Shown here: positions 7,501 to 9,770 of the stretch, in pieces | Position numbering within the stretch: the first letter of the stretch is position 1 | How the letters are laid out: every line of letters starts with the position of its first letter | Source of the DNA: Bacteroidota bacterium | GTDB lineage: Bacteria > Bacteroidota > Bacteroidia > Flavobacteriales_F > PHOS-HE28 | DNA length: 9,770 bases | Assembly: GCA_023430325.1 (NCBI GenBank) | Contig: JAEZAU010000017.1 | Location: 1-9,770 of the forward strand | Direction of reading: 5' to 3' | Made by a program: the position numbers and the translations under genes | Notes under the pieces: model-generated | Databases searched by the model: none | Told to the model about the DNA's origin: nothing | The model's input: only the letters and a program-made list of their open reading frames with translations

Positions 7501-8585
7501 GTGCCGAACATGCTGGCGTTGGAGAAGGATCATTCAGCATGGCCGTAAGGTACCTGTACGGAACGGCCGTCGCCACCTTCAGCGTTCCTGCTGGTGGGCT
7601 GTCCACACCGGTCACGAATACTTTCACGATCGCCAATTTGGACGCGGGCTCCTATCGGATCTCTTTGGCCGACGTTACCTGCGGTGTGAGCTACAGGATC
7701 CATTGTTATGATGATGATGGCGATGGCGTTTGCAATGGATCGGACGTTTGTGCTGGCGGTCCGGAACCTGGAATGCCCTGCGACGATGGTGATCCGTTGA
7801 CTCCGTACAGCGTGATCGACAACAACTGCGCATGTGTGGCATCGGAACAATTCGTTTCGGTGAATGCGAGCGTGTTGCTGGATGGTGCATATAACACCGG
7901 CACGTTGATCATGAACGATGACCTTCGGGTCCAGAATGTGATCCCGCTATCGCATCCATATGGTAATGCTCCATTCAACCATGGTGGGTCCGAATCGATC
8001 GATGTCAGCGTACTTGCCGTTACAGGCAATGATGCGATCGTAGATTGGGTCCTTCTGGAACTGCGTGACAAGACCGCACCGGCAACAGTGATCTCAAGAA
8101 GGGCCGCATTGGTGCAGCGCGATGGCGATGTGGTGGACCTGGATGGGAACAGTGCCGTGAAATTCTTCAATGTACCAGATGATGCCTACTATCTGGTGGT
8201 ACGCCACAGAAGTCATCTTGGAGTGATGACTGGGCAGACTTATGCATTCGCACAGATCCCGACCTCCATCGATCTCACCGATCCGCTCATGGTCACCTAT
8301 GGATCCAATGCGCAAAGGGCACGTGGAAGCGTGATGACCCTGTGGAGTGGAAATGCGAATGCCAATAGCTTGGTCAGTTATTCGGGATCGAGCAACGACA
8401 GGACATCGATCCTCAACCTGCTTGGCGCATCTACATTCCTCTCACCACAGAACGGATATTTCACCCAGGACGTGAACATGAACGGAATGGTGAGCTATTC
8501 CGGTTCGAACAACGATCGAACGAACGTGCTCAACAGCCTGGGTGCCTCCACTTTCCTTACACCGTTGGTGGAGCAGCTGCCATAG
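663..8585 (+). CDS. Giant secreted mosaic protein: DUF7948-like domain, seven-blade SBBP propeller, Ig-like domain, 12 PPC-like repeats, dockerin-like C-terminus
   Basis: The product has 2640 residues, with a GTG start at 663 and TAG at 8583-8585. The start is chosen because it opens a clear Sec signal peptide (MKALFLLPMLIFSAIGMAA, cleavage probably near residue 19). No ATG lies in frame between it and the upstream gene, and no Shine-Dalgarno is visible, which is usual in Bacteroidota. Domains in order: residues 36-262, DUF7948-like N-terminal domain (GFEENKGQ, QIFLLENGIAYQF, YPGIDWVVY, YDFVVHPGADP, closing in VIDPELVW); 263-709, seven SBBP blades; 710-815, Ig-like domain (SPFCAGEQLNIPY, SGYRIRVVSSDP); 823-2346, twelve PPC-like repeats; 2348-2395, Asp/Cys-rich linker; 2397-2640, C-terminal module (VDWVLLELRD, RAALVQRDGDVVD, YYLVVRHRSHLGVMT) with two dockerin-like repeats. 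There is no canonical T9SS type A or B domain, and I see no transmembrane segment beyond the signal peptide and no catalytic motif. It is probably a cell-surface or released binding/adhesion protein. Domain identities are fairly sure; the function is not known. A strong terminator follows 31 bases after the stop, so the gene is probably transcribed alone. Confidence 0.93.
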   Translation: MKALFLLPMLIFSAIGMAATPSGPSDFADPTHRTAGFEENKGQVRSTDGAAAPYVRYRLSENNTQIFLLENGIAYQFSRTHYAQNSLEARTHERIDRPSARQMGSGEEVRLETYRMDMVLEGANPNARISTEGMSEDYTQYYNHDALDVRSYSKVTYHDIYPGIDWVVYTTVKGMKYDFVVHPGADPDQIRMRLKHHEELFIEHNGELVFGNRLGRFIEGRPVSLQDGMEISTSFELHDDVLRFKLEDHDPTQELVIDPELVWATYYGGGGFEEGVATATDLNGNVALAGWTDSGSNIAAGGHQVSFGGGNSDAFLVVFDPNGVRLWASYYGGGANEVGWGCAFDPSGNVFLSGYTASSSGIASGGHQNTIGGADDAFLVKFDAAGSRQWATYYGGSDNESIAQCATDVNGNVFLSGYTVSSSGIASGGHQNALGGGTDAFLVKFNSGGTRSWGTYYGGSGNEHGTGCVVDQMGNVFIAGWTESVTAIASGGHQNSFGGTRDAFLVKFNSSGSRAWGTYYGGSTSDEGWGCASDGENVFLTGTTTSYSDIATSGSHQSFHGAEIPAYQEGLSNDAFLVKFNSSGIRQWGTYYGYYQEDEGFSCSADADGNVYMAGVTTSVQSIAYEGHQSTLGGQGDGFLASFDAGGTRLWGTYYGGSSIDRARGSATSVGEVVYIVGTTASASGIAFNGHQNTTTNQAAFLARFGVGIPPSVNIGAVPGSPFCAGEQLNIPYTVDGSFNNGNTFTAQLSNSSGSFNSPVAIGSLNGTGGGTILATIPAGTSPGSGYRIRVVSSDPDTMSLDNGSNITINDPSTSCICASSSESEPNDVPAQSDPMTEGVALNGSMGACLNANNSTDHLGISSTVHGVLQLEACIANSGPVNIDVTIRLIDPTGSTIGTYLVPAGANKQPIASDLTFPCLGIGTYTVAIDNPGNTYCTFYSITYSISQPVFANDVEPNNSLPGTPVAHDSYTEGHLQFHGENNSDNYNVMPPFNGVMNLEIQAEHFGTAASTMELTLYSTTGAIIQTWNVDVGASNSPASTMLSIPCRSNTTDYDLRFSTSTCGVSYKWKYTMTPAYFANDSEPNNSASGNPVADSTWYDGQIGFDDQTDDDYYNIVPAHNGVMNIEIEAEHHGSTPGAMNVTLFTTTGTAIESWTITAGADGIPVDTIFSIPCRSSTTDYDLRFSDVTCGVSYRWKYTMSAPLFANDVEPNQAYGGSTEADSTWYEGQIGFDNQSDDDVYNLVPATNGVMHIEVQAEHIGDIPGSLDMTLLNTSGGTIQTWDLVVGANGTPQTTLVSVPCRSNITDYDLRFSDVTCGVSYRWRYTMAPPHFAADVEPNNSQPGTLLAVDTYTEGQIGFDGESTYDIYRIAPQFNGRVNVELQAEHTGTTPGVMTVALLTTTGTTQHTWTFPIGANSVPLTTILDRTCIGGQANYDLRLSSSVCGASYKLKYTITPAVYTNDIEPNNSTSQAIILPENQTSDGQLNFPGQDNTDHYRLALSGNGILNLHLEAEHAGVETNAIMTVELYWSAGPVLQSWTVPIGADAVPISTTLNSLCRGNTSLYYLRVSSNICGTSYRFSYSVTPPEFTQDVEPNNDVSQSIILPETQTAEGHLNFSFGDNTDHYRLDLSGNGVLNLNVEAEHEGVETNGILTVQLYWSAGPTLQSWTVPVGAAGIPISTALNSLCRGNGGAYYLKVSSSICGTSYRVSYSVTPPVFGADMEPNNQVSQAIILPETQTADGHLNFYFGDNTDHYRADLSSDGVINVSIEAEHTGTENNGVVTVELYVSTGAVLQTWTAPVGANSDPLSTTVSRSCLGNTLPYYIRVSSSICGTSYRISYTLTPPLFANDVEPNNSSPGTSVAHDTFTEGHLEFYGNITSDVYNIVPPTNGVLTFEVQAEHTGAVADSMELRISTPAGSTIQFWTIPIGANGIPETSIFSIPCRGSTTDYVVRLISYACGTSYRWKYTMSAPVFGMDLEPNNSNTQSGSTEAHDTWYEGQIAFNTTDLDMYSLEPPANGVMNIEVEAEHAGSTPGSLQVKLLTTAGSTIQTWNIVVGANGIPQDTVLSIPCRTSTAVYDLQFTGITCGTSYRWRYTMDEPVFANDVESNGSVQSAIVLPEATQMTGQLNFGGGENNDYYHINVPTNGILHVTIEAEHAGTSVIETIAARISLSAGATLASWNAAVGASGTPASTSFSFNCSATGVNYYLNLISNVCGASYRVSWTVTPPVFADDVEPNNSNGAATPINLENAEQTGHLGFQTDDDWYIFSHPGGPWSATVSAEHAGVGEGSFSMAVRYLYGTAVATFSVPAGGLSTPVTNTFTIANLDAGSYRISLADVTCGVSYRIHCYDDDGDGVCNGSDVCAGGPEPGMPCDDGDPLTPYSVIDNNCACVASEQFVSVNASVLLDGAYNTGTLIMNDDLRVQNVIPLSHPYGNAPFNHGGSESIDVSVLAVTGNDAIVDWVLLELRDKTAPATVISRRAALVQRDGDVVDLDGNSAVKFFNVPDDAYYLVVRHRSHLGVMTGQTYAFAQIPTSIDLTDPLMVTYGSNAQRARGSVMTLWSGNANANSLVSYSGSSNDRTSILNLLGASTFLSPQNGYFTQDVNMNGMVSYSGSNNDRTNVLNSLGASTFLTPLVEQLP
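1449..2789 (+). repeat. Seven tandem SBBP beta-propeller blades (residues about 263-709 of the giant protein)
   Basis: Seven consecutive units of about 62-72 residues each begin W(A/G)(T/S)YYGG. Each continues with a GNVF(L/I)(S/A)G strand, an IAsGGHQ motif, then DAFLVKFnssGxRxW. Seven matches the number of blades expected for a closed SBBP (seven-bladed beta-propeller) fold, so the propeller appears complete. Blade 5 carries an insertion between its SHQ motif and NDAFLVKF (HGAEIPAYQEG). Blade 6 has YYGYYQEDEG in place of YYGGS. Blade 7 is the most degenerate (VGEVVYIVG, then NQAAFLARF), as often seen in the closing unit. Such propellers usually act as binding or scaffold modules. Confidence 0.9.
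3129..7700 (+). repeat. Array of twelve PPC-like domains, about 127 residues each
   Basis: Units begin at residues 823 (divergent first unit), 951, 1078, 1205, 1332, 1459, 1588, 1717, 1846, 1973, 2101 and 2230, giving periods of 127-129 residues. Each opens with F(A/G)nDvEPNNs, the hallmark opening of bacterial pre-peptidase C-terminal (PPC) domains. A D-rich strand follows (for example SDDDVYNLVP), then NGVxnxxxxAEHxG, a TxxxxW strand, a Cys (usually SIPCR) and a closing hairpin CG(V/T/A)SYRxxYT. Units 2-11 each contain exactly two Cys in the same two places. Unit 1 lacks AEH, and unit 12 lacks the first Cys. The bases of neighbouring units are strongly similar (for example 4197-4262 against 4578-4643), showing duplication. 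Assignment to PPC is by the EPNN/GxL/DxY pattern; it may be a distinct sister family. Confidence 0.85.
7707..7850 (+). other. Asp/Cys-rich calcium-binding-like linker (residues about 2349-2396 of the giant protein)
   Basis: Immediately after the last PPC-like unit comes DDDGDGVCNGSDVC, which resembles a thrombospondin type 3-like calcium-binding repeat with a Cys pair. It is followed by GMPCDDGDPLTPYSV and NNCACV, a segment frequently seen in Bacteroidota secreted proteins. The alternating Asp residues suggest Ca2+ coordination and the Cys residues suggest local disulfides. Both roles are inferred from motif resemblance only. The segment is probably a rigid spacer between the repeat array and the C-terminal module. 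Confidence 0.6.
8343..8570 (+). repeat. Two C-terminal dockerin-like repeats, 39-residue period
   Basis: Residues 2561-2599 and 2600-2636 are near-duplicates. The first contains NANANSLVSYSGSSNDR and the second DVNMNGMVSYSGSNNDR, each followed by an (I/V)LNxLGASTFL(S/T)P helix-like segment. The N/D-x-N-x-N-x-x-V spacing resembles the calcium loop of dockerin or EF-hand-like repeats, although several acidic positions are Asn here, most of all in the first repeat. The protein then ends in LVEQLP. I recall similar paired repeats with a terminal EQLP in other Bacteroidota secreted proteins, but this was not checked against a database. Confidence 0.6.
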
Positions 8586-8615
8586 ATCTCCGCACGACCT
8601 TCACTTTTAACTTCG

Positions 8616-8649
8616 AAAGCCCCTGCAGCAAAAGCTGCGGGGGCTTTTT
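8616..8649 (+). terminator. Strong rho-independent terminator after the giant gene
   Basis: Bases 8616-8629 (AAAGCCCCTGCAGC) pair with 8634-8647 in a 14-bp, very GC-rich stem with a single T-G wobble and an AAAA loop. The stem runs into five T residues at 8645-8649. It lies 31 bases after the TAG of the giant gene. The A-rich start of the stem pairs with the T tract, so the hairpin could also work to some extent on the opposite strand. This is the clearest terminator in the window and separates the two paralogues transcriptionally. Confidence 0.9.
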
Positions 8650-8722
8650 GTAACCATAGATCGGTTCGTACCCTGTATGATGAACAACGCGGGTCACTTG
8701 TTTTTTAAGGCAAAAAGTTGAC

Positions 8723-8752
8723 GATCGTTCACAATTAGATCTGTCGAACGAT
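8723..8752 (+). promoter_or_regulatory. GATCGTTCACAA motif copy 2 within an inverted repeat
   Basis: GATCGTTCACAA (8723-8734) is identical to 512-523. Here it forms the left side of an inverted repeat: ATCGTTC at 8724-8730 against GAACGAT at 8746-8752, extendable by ACA/TGT with one bulged base. It lies about 105-130 bases before the ATG of the second paralogue, after the terminator. TTG at 8718-8720 and TAGATCTG at 8736-8743 (one base from TAnnTTTG) could be a Bacteroidota-type promoter, but the 15-base spacer is shorter than usual. This is a candidate operator or promoter; the role is inferred. Confidence 0.35.
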
Positions 8753-8855
8753 AAGGGATCGGATAGGACCGGCATTGTCGGACCGTGATCTTATCCATTG
8801 AACAGCTCTACTCGTGTTCCTCCACGCCACTTCCCGCCACCAATTCCCCTTTCAC

Positions 8856-9770
8856 ATGAGACCGATCTTCTCTTTTCTGCTGCTGATCCTTTGCATGATC
8901 GGCCGGGCCGGTACACCCATTCAGTCCTTAAGACACGTTCAACATTCCATTGGTTCCGCCGGTTTTGAAGAGAACAAGGGCCAGGTGCGCACCACGGCCG
9001 GGGAAGCGGCGCCTTACGTGCGTTTTCGATTGATCAAGGGCAACACGCAGATCTTTCTGTTGGAGAACGGGATCGCTTACCAGTTCACGCATGTGCATCA
9101 TTCACATACATCCGAAATGGGTCTCAATGAAACGCGCACGGACCGGAGGGGAACACCAGGGATGGGATCAAAGGACGAACAAGTCCGTTTGGAGACTTTT
9201 CGAATGGACATGGTCCTGGATGGCGCAGATCCACATACGTCCATCACAACTGAAGGCCGAAGTGATGATCACACTCATTATTACAATCATGATGCAATCG
9301 ATGTGCGCACCTACGGAAAGGTGACTTATCATGACGTGTACCCTGGCATTGACTGGGTGGTGTATACCACCGAGAAGGGCATGAAGTACGACTTCGTGGT
9401 ACGACCCGGCGCGGATCCCGATCTTATCCGCTTGCGTTTCGAGCACCACGAGGAATTGAGTATTGATGCCGATGGCAACTTGCTCCACGGCAACCGCATG
9501 GGACGCTTCACCGAGGAGCGGCCGGTGAGCTTCCAGGATGGGAAGGAGGTTCAGACGAAATTCGTCCTCGACGGGAACATCCTACGATTCACCCTTCAGG
9601 ACTACGATCACAGCCGGACACTCACCATCGATCCGGAACGTCTCTGGGGTACTTACTATGGAGGAGCTGATCAGGACATTGGCTGGTCATGTGCGTTGGA
9701 TGCGAGCGGGAATGTATACATGGCGGGCAACACATTTTCCACCAGCGCCATCGCGAGCGGAGGGCATCAG
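8856..9770 (+). CDS. Second DUF7948/SBBP-propeller secreted protein, N-terminal part (runs off right edge)
   Basis: An uninterrupted frame of 305 codons runs from the ATG at 8856 to the last base of the window, so the 3' end is missing. The start opens a signal peptide (MRPIFSFLLLILCMIGRAG). The Cys in it does not fit a lipobox, so ordinary Sec export is favoured. The rest is collinear with the first 304 residues of the giant protein upstream: GFEENKGQVR, NTQIFLLENGIAYQF, RMDMVL, YYNHDA, then KVTYHD and YPGIDWVVYTT, then KGMKYDFVV and PGADPD, then TIDPERLWGTYYGG, and the first propeller blade ending IASGGHQ. By eye roughly two thirds of residues are identical between the conserved YVR and IDP segments. 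The signal peptide and a loop near residues 79-105 differ most, the latter carrying a His cluster (HVHHSH). The pair is a tandem duplication. Whether this copy also has PPC-like repeats cannot be seen here. It is probably transcribed from its own promoter in 8650-8855. Confidence 0.92.
   Translation, partial: MRPIFSFLLLILCMIGRAGTPIQSLRHVQHSIGSAGFEENKGQVRTTAGEAAPYVRFRLIKGNTQIFLLENGIAYQFTHVHHSHTSEMGLNETRTDRRGTPGMGSKDEQVRLETFRMDMVLDGADPHTSITTEGRSDDHTHYYNHDAIDVRTYGKVTYHDVYPGIDWVVYTTEKGMKYDFVVRPGADPDLIRLRFEHHEELSIDADGNLLHGNRMGRFTEERPVSFQDGKEVQTKFVLDGNILRFTLQDYDHSRTLTIDPERLWGTYYGGADQDIGWSCALDASGNVYMAGNTFSTSAIASGGHQ

Noticed and set aside
3129..7700. Assembly artefact caused by repeat expansion
   Set aside because: Adjacent units differ at many bases and each unit is distinguishable, so a false duplication of identical sequence is unlikely. 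A collapse or miscount of units cannot be excluded without long reads.
8557..8775. Minus-strand frame of 72 codons across the intergenic region
   Set aside because: It covers the terminator hairpin and the end of the giant gene, and its product is a basic sequence without recognisable features. Nothing supports expression.

Overview
The window looks like chromosomal DNA from a member of the Bacteroidota, most likely an uncultured Flavobacteriales-type lineage. The evidence is a C-terminal type IX secretion (T9SS) sorting domain on the first gene, very large secreted proteins built from Bacteroidota-typical modules (FEENKGQ-type N-terminal domain, seven-bladed SBBP propeller, FCAG-type Ig-like domain, EPNN/PPC-like repeats, PCDDG segment), and start codons without a recognisable Shine-Dalgarno sequence. 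The rank below phylum is inference. I see no tRNA, rRNA, CRISPR array, transposase or phage gene.

Layout: (1) positions 1-425 hold the 3' end of a secreted-protein gene whose product ends in a T9SS type A sorting domain. (2) Positions 426-662 are non-coding and carry a strong hairpin terminator (466-505), then a leader containing the 12-base motif GATCGTTCACAA. (3) Positions 663-8585 hold one giant gene for a 2640-residue secreted mosaic protein: signal peptide, DUF7948-like N-terminal domain, a complete seven-blade propeller, one Ig-like domain, a tandem array of 12 PPC-like domains of about 127 residues (about half of the protein), a short Asp/Cys-rich calcium-binding-like linker, and a C-terminal module ending in two dockerin-like repeats and the tail VEQLP. 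(4) Positions 8586-8855 are non-coding, with a second strong terminator (8616-8649), an inverted repeat and the same GATCGTTCACAA motif. (5) From 8856 to the right edge runs the start of a second gene, 305 codons long inside the window, clearly paralogous to the start of the giant gene and collinear with it almost residue for residue.

All three genes are on the + strand, but hairpin terminators separate them, so they are probably separate transcription units rather than one operon. Together they look like a cluster of exported or surface proteins (adhesin-like or carbohydrate/protein-binding). No enzymatic active site is visible, and no specific function can be assigned from sequence alone. 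The most noteworthy items are the PPC-like repeat family with its invariant AEHxG motif and Cys pair, the non-canonical C-terminus of the giant protein, and the shared upstream motifs of the two paralogues.
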